Shown here: piece by piece, positions 26,101 through 38,010 of the stretch
How positions within the stretch are numbered: position 1 is the first letter of the stretch
Layout of the letters: each line of letters starts with the position of its first letter
Source of the DNA: Puffinus mauretanicus
Taxonomy: Eukaryota > Chordata > Aves > Procellariiformes > Procellariidae
Direction of reading: 5' to 3'
Assembly: GCA_023333565.1 (NCBI GenBank)
Contig: JAJKFH010002581.1
Location: forward strand, 1 to 64,000
Length of the DNA: 64,000 nt
Position numbers and translations under genes: made by a program
The notes under the pieces: model-generated
Told to the model about the DNA's origin: nothing
The model's database searches: none
The model's input: only the letters and a program-made list of their open reading frames with translations

Positions 26101-27983
26101 TTATTAGGGATTGAAGAGAAGCCAAAGCAAAGAATGCTGTATCAGTAAAGAAGTTGACAATGAGGATGAATCAAGTATGTCTGATATCAGACGTTTTGTT
26201 GAGGGAGATACTGTGAGATTTTGACATAATGGGCAAAAAGGAAAAGTCAAAAATAGCTGCTAACTCACAGATCTGAACAAGAATTGTCTTTCTGAAAGTG
26301 GTGATGAAGAAGGGGGAGGAGTGCTGAGAGATTAAATGCCTCATTCATTTTGGCTAAGATTAATATTGCAAAAAATGTCAATGGAACATGCCAGAGATAT
26401 AGAAAAACACTAGGTGAAAGAAGAAAGGTCAGAATTAATTAATTTTGCAACCTATTCAACACATTTAAATTTGAAAGATACAATATAAAACTGTAAGATA
26501 CTATTTGGACCTTTATTTCCAGTGTTTGCTACCACATTTTCTTCTATACTCTCAGAATCCACTTTTTTAAAAAATGTAAATTCAAAGTCTAGACAAAGCA
26601 TGTTCATATAAGAACAGTATGAACACAATCTTATTTTCTATCTTGGTCCCTTTCTGATAAAGCCTGACGAACAGTGCCTCTGTTCTTTTCAGGTCTGTTT
26701 TATATAACATAAGCTTGTTTTGAACAAGTATTTTAGTAAGTAACAGCTATGTCTGAAATAATTTCTATAAGATGTTCTACTTACTGTTTAATCTAACAAC
26801 TTTACACATCACTTCAGCAAACAGAGAAGGGAAACCTGCGCCCATTTGCTTCTTGTATGACAAGTTTTTATACCAGAATGTATTTTCATATAGCATAATG
26901 GGCTTTTCATACTTTCTTTTTGTTAAGGTTTTTGTTTCTCTTTACTTTTCAGAAGCATTGATTGAGAAAATGCTGCAATCTCTTCAGTTTTCAAACAGAA
27001 AAACACAGCAAGCCTGTTCACTTTTGTAGGCATTTTTTAAGTTCATAGAGATTTTTTTTTTCTCTCTTGCTACAGCCAAATACAATGGGAGAAATACCTT
27101 CTGTTCATATTAATGCTCTTTCAAATGTTAAGGTCTAGTTCATGTTTACAACATCTTATATATGGTCCCTTCATATCTGACATAACCAATTATCCAAACA
27201 ATGCTAACACTACCTTCATTTCTGCTGAAGTGTACATACTTTTTTCAATCAGTCCTGAAATTATTGAGTAGGAGCTTTTTTGGATGGCTGCTAAAATGGA
27301 CATGGTCATAGCCGTCATCATTTCCCTCAGTTTTATTAGTCTGCATTTTTCCATGATGAACAGAACTTGAACTGACGGCTACATTTCTAATGTTTCCAGA
27401 ACTTCTCTGTTGTTTTCATTTACCTAACAGCTTATGGTACTCCAACTGAAGCTGAATCCTCTGTGAATATACTTTCTGTTTACTATTGCTAGATTACAAT
27501 GAACATAATTAATAACACAACACTAGGCAACTCAAACACTGTGTGTCAAACATGGGATATGACAAATTGAGAGTCAAATAGATCCAGTTTTATTTCTATT
27601 GAAGACATGATGAAATGCCTAGCAAGTTTCCAGAGATGGTGCCAAGAGATTAAATCTTGTTAATAGCACAGAAAAATCAATGTTACTTTCAAGAGATTGC
27701 TGATAAAAGATTATAGAAATATTTTGTCTCATAGGTAACAACTAGCCCTGTTGCCCTTACCTTTTAAGTTCTTTATTAGGAGATTCAAAATGCTCCTGGT
27801 GACATGCTTATTGTAAATTTTTGGATTTTTATGGATTCAAGTTTAAGAGCTTGTTTGTTTCCATTTCCTTGTGGAATATTGTTCCCTGGCGCTCCAAAGA
27901 ATTTGATTTCCAACAAGGGCACAAGATACATATTGCATAGAGGAAGAGTGATCACTAGTTTAATTTGTACATAGGTAAGTAAA

Positions 27984-28006
27984 ATATATATATACGTGTG
28001 TGTATA
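27984..28006. repeat. (TA)n/(GT)n alternating purine-pyrimidine tract
   Basis: ATATATATATA, then CGTGTGTGTATA, alternates strictly purine-pyrimidine for 23 bases. It is a short compound dinucleotide microsatellite. Confidence 0.7.
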
Positions 28007-29439
28007 ATCTAAGTTGCCTTCATTGTGGTTTTTACTTGCCTAGTTTTGTTCAGAAGAAAGTAAGTGGCCCAGATAGTCAACATTAAATGTATGTTTTGTT
28101 CCTTTTAAAACATGAAAGGAAAACTGTGAAGGTACTTGTGCATGTAACTGCACTCTGTTTGAGGGCACTGTATGAAAATAGTATATATTATGCACCTCAT
28201 CTTATACTTGTCTAAGAAACTCATTGTCTGCCTAAAGTATTTAAGCACTGTGAAGCGTTAAAAATGTGGTCTTCAGCATCTTCACCTGTAATAACAAAGC
28301 TTGCAGTTTTGTTGCAATGTAGTTGAGTAGACGAACAATATATCCCTTAAAATGTCAAATGAAACTGCTATTTCCCAAGCACTTCTCAAGCATTACTGTT
28401 CTTTAAATCTGACTCTAGCTCCCTTATCTATCTTGCTTTTCTCTAAGCAGATTATAATTGATCAGACTTATCGGTAATGTGGTATCTTGAGTTTATTATT
28501 TCACGAGCTTTATTGAAAGGGTCTCTTCTTCCCCTGTCCAAAACTGAGATGACTTTGTAAATGCTGCTTACGGTAGTACTGACCACTTGTGCAGATTAAC
28601 ATCTAATTTGTTTTCCCACTATCACCTCAAGGTCTCTCAGTGCTATTTCTTCACAGTCATTTCCTCTCAGTTGTATGAGTTTTCATTTTCCCCTGATGAA
28701 CTTTCCTATGTTCATTATGAAATTTTACTAAGATAATCTATTGACGAGATAGACAAAGCAACAAATACTCTTTTTTTTTTAAATTCCTGAACAATAATGC
28801 TGAAAAGGAAGACCCTAAAAATCATCATGTGAATTTCTCTGTAATAATGTTTCTTTCTCTTTATCAGAGGAAGCACATTTTTTGCCAAGCTGCTTAAGTA
28901 GTTTCATAAACGTTTTGTCATAATTTATATTGGTAAATCACTTGAAAAACAAATTTCTTCAAATGAATTGCAGCCAATGCTGTAATTACAGCCAGTTGGG
29001 AGGTGCAAGTAGAATTTATTTTTGTTTTCATTAAAGTGACATGAGAGATACTGTTCCTTCATTGGTCAACATAATTCTGTCCCCATATTTAGCTTTACAC
29101 TGTAGAATCTTCCTACCTCATAAGAAAACCTTAAGCCAAATTAATCTCTGGAAGAAATAATTAAGAAAAAAAATAAATTAACCCGATTGTCAATATGATT
29201 ACTATTGAATTTATGATACCGTGTACCTGGTTCTTTATAATACCGATGAAGAGGCTAGATATATCTGATGAATATATCTAAAGATTCAAAATCACTAGAG
29301 TTAATTAACTCTCACTAAGGCAAAGTCACTCAAATATAAAGTTATTTTGGAAAATATTGGTAATCATGATGGTTTTTGGGGTGGTTCCTTGGTTCAGATA
29401 AAGAGTATCTTGTTTTCAATCATAATTAATGTATTATTT

Positions 29440-29473
29440 TATATGTATATATACACACACGCATACACACACA
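29440..29473. repeat. (TA)n(CA)n compound microsatellite, 34-bp alternating tract
   Basis: The tract alternates pyrimidine-purine without a break for 34 bases: TATATGTATATATA, then CACACACGCATACACACACA. It is a compound dinucleotide repeat and the longest such tract I noticed in the window. Confidence 0.8.
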
Positions 29474-32400
29474 AAGCTTGTAAGCTGAGAGACAGATATC
29501 TACATATCATATTTACATTTATTTATCATATTTATATATTTATTTATAATAAGTTACTTGCTAGTGAAAATTAATTCACCTACTTCCTATAAATTGTTTA
29601 CTGACTAATGAATCCAGAAATCTTCCCCCACCCCATGGCCAATGATCACACTGAGAATATTTAGTCCCTCATATCCTTGATTTGATTGTCTGTACTCTGA
29701 AACTGCAATGCTTGCACATGAAGGGACCATTTTATGGCAATACAGTTCTTCAAAGATGGCACCATCTACTGAAGTATCATTTGCAGAGCTTAATTATTAT
29801 GACTGTTTACAGGAAAACGGTGGAAGAAACCTACCATGTAGTTAAAATTATTAGACAAAAGCAGCTTCTCTTTCAGTGGTTTGTTGCTATATTCCACAAA
29901 GGAATACACAGAAAATAGTATCTTATGTAGTCCTGTGCATAAAATTGAGCAGCTTAAAATGGGCAGACTTCTTGTACGGTTATTTTGAATAGTTATCAAG
30001 AGTGCTAAAACCCAACCAATCAATCAAAAAAAACCCCAAAAAACCAAACAGTAGTAACTGACTGTAAATTGATTTTTAAAGGTGAGATATTTAAGCATCC
30101 CACTTAGTTATGGATTATTTCTTTCTAGACCAATAAACAGAAGAAATATGTCTAAATTATTTTAAATATTTAGGTTTTGCATAAATGTGTTTCATAAATC
30201 ATAATAGTGCTGTGTTTTGAGACTTTATTGTAAACATAATTTCTCTTTGTTTAATTCATAACTATATTTGTATTTCTGAACTGAATATAAAAACCATAGA
30301 TAATAAAACGAGTATTCTTGTGCTTAATTTGTGAGTAAAAAAACCCAAAAATCATAAAACTGTCATCAGGCGTTGACCTAAAGGAGAGGTAAGTATAGAA
30401 AGGACGTAAAAATTTACTCAAGAAAGAAACAGACCTGCCTATTTATGTTGTTAATTTTGTAAAACAAACAAACAAAAACCGCACACAAAGAGCAGGACAC
30501 AATCTGCTTCATATCCCATGTAACAATATTGCAAGTTCACCAAGTAGATGTTTTTATTTCTTAGAGTCTTATTTCTACACATCTGTGCAACCCAGAAACT
30601 TCGAAGTTTTTTGTTTTCGTGGTTGTGAAAACAAAACTGGAACTGTGAACACCTAAGTCTCAAACAACAAAAAGGAAATAAACCCATAATATTTGAATCT
30701 TAATTTTAAGCCTGTTATAATTCACACGGGTTTGTTTCCTATTTGACTGCATAAGATTATCTCTGCTAAGACCGTATCTGATTTTGTCTCACTAAACCCT
30801 GTACTAACAACAGAGGAAAGAAGGAAAGATTCTGACCTAAAATATATGGAGAATATTATCTTAAATGTGTTAGTAGTCCCTGACCTTTCAGACTTGGTTA
30901 AGGAATGGACAAAGTGTCTAGTAAAATTTAAAGGAAGCTGAGAACTCCAGACAGGGCAGCTGGCAAGGATAAATCCAACATCAATGATAAAGACAAAGGT
31001 CAGGGGGCAAATACATGAAAATTACTTTGTACAAGTGAGGACAGCAATACTGTCACATCTGTCATTTCTTTAGAGCCTCTGAATAATAATTTCTCTTGGA
31101 TCAGGATCCAAATGAGCCTTATAATATGAGACTGTAATTCCCCTTCGGGTAAAAGCCTCCTGTAAACATAATGATAGCCCAAAGATTACTGGAACAGGAA
31201 TAAACAACATCACTTGGTCACACAGAGGAACTGCACTGCAGACAACTCACAGTTATGAAATATTCCTCATTACCAGAATGCCCACAAAACAACATAGGCA
31301 GTGCAAGACAGAAAGAGCTTCAACAAAAAAGGATTCGAAGTAATCAGAGTTGGAAGACTAAAGGAACTCCTTCCTGAGTTTGGATATATACAGACAGGTT
31401 AAAAAGTTCTTTGCTGTGACAGAAGCTTTTAGCCCATGACTAGTTGAGGTGTGTATCCCCCTTCTCTGCGGCATGCTGTCCAGCACAAATGGTGGCTTGC
31501 ACAGAGAAGGGTAAGATGTGTAATCTGCATCTGTACTCAAAAGATAAAAGGAAACCTAGAAAGCTTAAAGCAGTACTGTGTGCAGTTAATGCGAAATCAA
31601 TGGTAGCAAAATATTTATTAGAGCTTCCAGTGACTCATGAGCCCAGCTGAGTAAGAGGCCACCACAGGCTGAGAAAAAGCAGCACCTTTTGACTGAGACG
31701 TCATCCTATGAAAACAGACCTGAACCCCTTGTTCCTTTGCAACGTTGTCGGGGTCTTCAAGAAAGGAAAGATTAGCATCAAGCTTTAAAAATATGTTATT
31801 TAGAAAAGTATACACATACTGTCTCAGCACTTGGATGATAAAATTGGCTACTGACTGAAATGGAAATATATCGAACAAAGGACACTAATCACAGTAATAA
31901 ATTTTTTTTTTTTCTGAACTCCTTAGCAAGATAAAAGGTATACATCTGATATTTTTGCCCTTCTACATTTGTTTTTGCATTTCCCATATCTGATGGAAGA
32001 AAGCATATGCACACATGCAATCCACCACTTTGCAGCAAAACAATCCATATTCATATCTGGTAATGCATTATGTAAACCTGTCTTCAGATAACATAATTGT
32101 AATGTGAAGTGATAAATGCTGAATAAACACTTATAAGTGTTTCTGTGCAAATGAAAGTCTAAAGGCACCTAATACTAGGGGAAACATTCAAGCTAAAATA
32201 GGAATGGCAATTGTACAGAGTATTCTCACTGTCCTCATGACGTCCAGCAGGACTGGATAATGTACAACACACTGTTAATGTTTCCAAAAGAAAAAAAATC
32301 CAGTTGCATAATCTAAGATTCCTGTGTGGCAGCGTAGTGTTCAGCCAGGATTAATCATGGCCATAATGGATGGTAACAAAAACACAATGCCTTCGTTATT

Positions 32401-34531
32401 AAACTAACTTCAAAGTCATAACACTTCCCATGCAGTAGCAGTACAATTCATAAATTAGGGGAAAGTATTTGACATTCATTTATTAAATAACCTGTTTCTG
32501 AAATGGAACAATGGGTCAAGATAAGTCAATTACTATTTACACATTTATCCAGCTGTATGACAGCGGTAGTCATAGTAAAGCACACGCTTGCGTAAGGGAA
32601 GAAGGCTGTTGAGACTGGAAAACTAACCCGATAATTTGCCGTGGCCATCTCCATTCCCAGCTTTGCTCTGTGCCATCCTCTGTCCTGGTCCCCCAGCCTC
32701 CTCCCCAGGGCAAAGGAGTTTTACCAGGGGTGGCAGATTGTTATAATTGCACTGAATAAAACAATGTATTGCTGAGCTTGCCATCCCCAGAGCTTAAGCC
32801 CCAAAGGCTGAGAAGAGTTTTGAATTTACTCTAACTGCTACATGCTGCCCTCGGCTGGGGTTGTAATGAGCTTTGCCTCTGGAGAAGGGCAGACCCCCAT
32901 GCTTGGGGCACGAAAGGGGGAAAGGAAAAAGGAAGGACATTGCTTCATTTTGCTCCTAGCATTGGTGTGTGTTTTGAGGAGAGGGCTGTAAAATTAAAGA
33001 GAAATTGAGAGGTAAAAGGAGAAAATGAAGCGAAGGGGGAAAGGAAAAGGCAAAATGTAGAGATAAGTGGGAAGTGAGAGGAAAAAAAAACAGGGAATGA
33101 AATACTTGCAGTAGCAAGGAAGCAACAGGATAAGGAAGTTACTCTTTCTTCAGTTACTGTTTTATAGGATTCTGTTTACCCAAAGCACAGAGATGAAACA
33201 TAAAATGATTAACAGCCGATGGGGTAAGGAATATTTATAACCATCTATCATTGTAGGAAGTAAATTCAAGTTCATGTAAAAAGAAATATCAAACTTGCTG
33301 GCATTTAAAATAAGACAAGGTTAGATTATTTTAAATTAAATTTTAGATACAGGTGAAATTTATAATTTGTTGTACAGCTGCTGACATTTTTGTTTTTCCC
33401 CAGACTCCTGGAGAGGCTAGAAGGCTTTATCTCAAAGAAGAAAGGGAGGATAGGAATCAAATTCTTGCTGAAAAGATATATATGTAAAAAAAACATTCAA
33501 CCTGCGGTATCTCATGGTTCTGATCGCAATCTTAGGCTTTAAATCAGCACAGCTCATTGTCAATGAGAAGATACGGAATGGGGAGACAAATCACACAGGT
33601 ATGTATGGGGAAGTAGCAAAACTAGCAAAGACTTCTAGATGAACTAACAACCCTTTGTTATTATTAAAGACCAGGATGCAGCCACCTACAGTGGATTTCT
33701 ATCACCAGATACTCTGTGTAGTCCTTTACATCAGCACAAAGTCAATTTTAAATATTTGAACAGTCCTTTTTTGGTGGTGTTTTATATTCACTTTGCACTG
33801 ATGCATGATTCAACAGTCATATAGGAAAAAGGACAGTAAAGTCACTGGTCTCTGCCTGCAAAGAGGTCTGGTGGTTTTAAATAACATTTTAATTTGAATT
33901 GTAATAAGGTTAAGAGTGGGATTCTGAAAAGTTCATGATAAGCAACTCCATAGGCCATTACAGCTGTAAGCATTTCAACTTTAAGGTCAGGGAGATATTG
34001 TTCTAATAATTCAAATTTCATTTTGCTTTAGTGTCTGTATGTTTCTTTAAGTCAAAGCATTACTCTTAAACATGCCTCTGACACCTGGGGTGAGGCTCTG
34101 GAAGGTTATCTCAGGATAACAGCAGACAACACATACACAAGCCAGAAGTGTTACCTTTGGAATATATGAAAAAATCCATTTGACAAATAATCAAAGAAAG
34201 AATAAAAATAGGTACACGTGGGCAAGTTTGTCACAGAATTTGAAAGTTGCCTGTTCTTCTATCTCCTGCTCCAAGTCATAGCTGTAACTGCAGCCAAGGC
34301 TTTATCCCTGTGCTGACATTTTCTTTCCTTTACTTACCAAAATGAACAACTAACTGCCTCACAAAGATCTTGCTTGACAGAGATCCTTTGACTTCAATTT
34401 TGGAATCAGTCTTTGCAATAATACCCACAGAATGCAAGTGGATCAGACAACAGCAAAAGTTTCACACAAACTACTGATTAAAGCATGAATCTTACACAGG
34501 TATTACACCTGAAGCCAGAAGGCAATTTTAT

Positions 34532-34548
34532 CCCCCCCCGGGGGGGGG
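34532..34548. repeat. C8G9 homopolymer palindrome
   Basis: Eight C are followed directly by nine G, forming a self-complementary GC block in otherwise AT-rich DNA. It could fold into a GC hairpin. Homopolymer junctions of this kind are also prone to sequencing and assembly error. Confidence 0.85.
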
Positions 34549-37500
34549 AGCATCTTAAACAGGAAGGTCTGCTTAGGGAAACCATTCAGGCACCAACCCC
34601 GTCTCAAACGCTGGCAATCCCTGTTAATCACTCTAAGTGCATCGCTGATTTGTTTACTAGAGAAACTGCCACTTGTCAAACTGCTTGCAGTACTGTTGTT
34701 TACAAGTTGCAGATGTAAATCATGATATTACCACAGCAAGGTGACAGCAACAAAAGGTCCAAGCTCCTTTAAGGAGACAGGATGACAGGGAATAGAAGAG
34801 ACCTGCTCAATTGTTAATTCCCTGACACTGAACATAGGTTGCCAATTTTAGCCAGTATTTTTTCAGTTTTAAATAAAACATGCATCATTGATCTATAGAT
34901 ATAATCGATGGCTATTGCTGAGGAGAACCCACCTTACTTTACAGAGTTGTGGGTCCCACAATAAAAGCTGTCAAAGGAGGGATAACCTAAGAGGGCATTT
35001 GGAGATGAAATTTTGTCCTGTCGGGTGATTTCACCTGAGCCCACCATGCCCTTTGGCAGGGATAAGATGCATTACTATTGTAACAGGGTATTTCTCTTCG
35101 TCTATTCTTCATACAGAAAAAAATGAACTTCATTTAACTGCTAACCTATTGACTTAGATATTTTCTCAAACTTGCATGCCATGAACCCTTCAATATTTTG
35201 CAAGAGCAAAGCCTCCCACCTGAACCAAGGTCCACTGCAAAATGGGAAAAGTAGAGAGATATGCAGAAGAGAACATAAAACTGGCATGATAATTTTGTCA
35301 GGACTACATAATAAATTGGAAAAAATAGCAATCAACATTCATCTTCACTCAGTAAAATGACCTTCTGTTACCCCTTCAACAGCTTGGTAGTACTTATTAT
35401 GGCAACAGTTTGATCCAAACCTATTGTTGCAAGTCAAAAAATATTATAATAAAAAGTTGCTTTGGGGGCATGGGGGCACAGCTGTTTCTGAAACCCAGCT
35501 AAGCTGTTGTGACCCCTGTGGGTTCCAACTTGGCCTTCACATAAGATGTACAGCTGGGGAAAAGAGAGAGTGGGAGATGATGACCTTTTAGTCCCCATTA
35601 TGAACCAGACCTAAAATCTGCAGAGGTCAGTTAAGGATTCCTGATATTTTACATTCTCCAGCTGTTTCAAAGCTTGTTGACTTTTTCTAATTTTTTAAAA
35701 GAAATTGCATACATGTGAAATTGAACATGCAAACAAGAATGCTAGGAACACACTTAATGGCTTTTTCTGAGCTGTCCACAATGTTTCAGTACTAATTACA
35801 AGTTAGTCTAATTCACCATTCCAGCTTCGATTAAAAAAATATTAAAGTATATGCTTTAAAAATAGCTTAGAACTTGCAACTACTGTCCATCTACAGAAAA
35901 CATGGTCATGAACCCATACTATTAGCTCATTTTATTTCCTTCAGTCCTGTTAAATGTGAGGCTATCAGCAGAAGCAGGCTCAACGTAGATGCTTAAACGG
36001 CAACTAGGTTGGATTGTGGATTACTAAAATCTCCACCCCATCTTAACTTTCCATTGTTGAGGAGAGAGTCAGAAAAGCTAGAGAGGCTTGAGAATTCATC
36101 TGAGGCACCAAAGGCAAGCCCAAAATAGAGTGTTCACTAGTTTTCCAGTCAACCCACCCCCACCCCCATCCCCCATCATAGGCAATTGGTGTAAGTGCTC
36201 AGCAAGTTTGTGACTTAGCATGTGTACAGAGCACAAATATTGGTACATGCACTGTATTAGGGTATATTAACATTTTGTGTACAGATTCTGTATTGGTTAT
36301 ATCCGGACAGAGAACATGCAAGGGAATTGGATGGCTGGGTGGCACGTTTGGTTTTCTTCTCTGCTGCTTAAGCTGACTACCAACAAGAAGACCACTGACG
36401 TAGTATCAGAGATGCTAACGTAAATGTTACTGTCTGGAGATTCAGATACTCACTATTAAAATCGCCTGACCCAGACCAGTTAAAAGTCTCATAAGAGGAC
36501 TGCTTCTCACAGCTTTCTGGTACTGTTAAGATCATGAACTGAATCACTGGGATAAACATTTGAATCAGGAATAGATATCAAAGAATACATCATTTCATCA
36601 AGTCTCACAGGGAGGAATGGCTGCCTTCAGAACGTTTCCTTCCACAAAAAGCATGAGTAATGCAGCAGGGAGGAAAAACAAAGAACAGACGGCAACCTCA
36701 GACTCTCTAAATGGGGGCACTGTGTTGTCATTAATGACTAACACCAGAAAGTGTCTAGAAAAACTGCAATAATAAGCATAAGGGAAACTGAAGCAATAAC
36801 ATCACACTTTCACAGTTATAAAATCTCTCTGACATGCTTGGCAAGGGAGTTTAGTGTGAAGGGACTAGTATATGCAGGATGTAGTAGCAGCAGAAAAAGA
36901 ATAAAAAAAAGCTTCTCCATTCGTTGATTAATCACAAGCATGTCCTTGAATTCCCTTCAAACCATGATAAAAAAATTGACTATCCAATGAAAGAGAATGA
37001 CACCATCTTTTGAAAGCAAAAACTCTACAAGGCACCATCAAATTTGACCAATCTATGGCAATATACTGTATACCAGCCTATATGACTGGATGAAATTAGG
37101 GCCTGTTAAAGTCAGGAGATGTCTAGTAGCATTTTGAGACAGATGGAACTTGTGAAGAAATCCCGAGCACTCTTTGCAATACTCTCCTTGTACCCACAAT
37201 TTTTTTCCAGCAGTTAGTTTGTTGTAACTGGGAATATAGAATAAAAAATGGAAGAAACTTCCATTTGAAGAAGCTGGAAGTCTTTGCTAAAAAGTGAGAT
37301 CTCAAATGCAACAACACTTGTGTGCTTAAAACATGTAACAATTTTGGCAACTATGGATAAATACTGACTTTTTCCATGACCACTGTGCTCTTCTTTCATG
37401 CGCTGTGGCAATTATTTTCCTCTTTGGGAATCTGATTCTCCATCTAAAAGAAAGCCATTCTCCACATAAACCCATAATTGTAAAGGCTGGGGTTAAGGCC

Positions 37501-37864
37501 CATAAGGTATCCTTTTTTTGCAGCTGCACAATTTTCCATCAAAAAATAGCTGTTTTGGTTAACTGATGACTGCATTGAAATGAACTCCATGACAGACACC
37601 CACTGTACATTGACAGATTGCTGCAGGCAGGGCAACACCTAGTTTCTGTTTGCTTTTGTCAGGGAGGTGACCTGACACAAGGAATTCAGGCAAAATTATC
37701 AAGAAATTAAGCGTTTTTGATGAGCCTTCCCCCCCCCATTTCTCTTTTGTTTCTTTTCTGTACCGCAGTTTGCTTGGCAAAGCATTTTCTGAGGTATGCC
37801 CTAAAATTTCTCTGAGCTATTGGGAAGTAATTTCCTCAGCCTAATCTCCTTCACAAGACTGTAA
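34549..37864. other. AT-rich noncoding stretch
   Basis: No gene is recognised. It includes a CCCAC-rich run (about 36152-36175) and a C9 run (37729-37737). Overlapping minus-strand open frames at 37123-37780 are short, lie in different frames and show no known domain. Confidence 0.5.
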
Positions 37865-38010
37865 AAACTGTAGGATAAAAGGGGAACTGTGGCGATTTAC
37901 CTACTAATTAGTTGCTCTTATTAAGAAGAGCGAGATAATTGATTTTAGGTTGCACTACCCCTTATTAAGACCTAATTTAACTGTATATCAAAGACTAATT
38001 AAATGGCATT
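37865..38010. promoter_or_regulatory. Candidate conserved noncoding element with clustered homeodomain-type motifs
   Basis: Several TAAT-core motifs lie within about 110 bases: the palindrome CTAATTAG (37904-37911), TAATTGAT (37936-37943), CCTAATTT (about 37971) and CTAATTAAATGG (37995-38006). Between them is an 18-base hairpin GCTCTT-ATTAAG-AAGAGC (37914-37931). Dense TAAT motifs with little low-complexity sequence resemble vertebrate developmental enhancers. TAAT is common in AT-rich DNA, so this is a suggestion only; conservation has not been tested. Confidence 0.25.

Larger units (their letters stand above)
23193..34531. other. Long AT-rich noncoding stretch
   Basis: No gene is recognised in about 11 kb. 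It contains two alternating purine-pyrimidine tracts (27984-28006 and 29440-29473), poly-T-rich patches (24560-24612), a GC-moderate patch at 32640-32900 with an AT core (TTGTTATAATTGCACTG) that could be a conserved noncoding element, and a purine-rich stretch at about 33000-33140. None can be tied to a gene from the sequence alone. Confidence 0.5.

Noticed and set aside
1243..29665. A 15-base match (TGATCACACTGAGAA) near 1245 and near 29644
   Set aside because: A match of this length between two places is expected once or twice by chance in 64 kb, and the flanks do not align.
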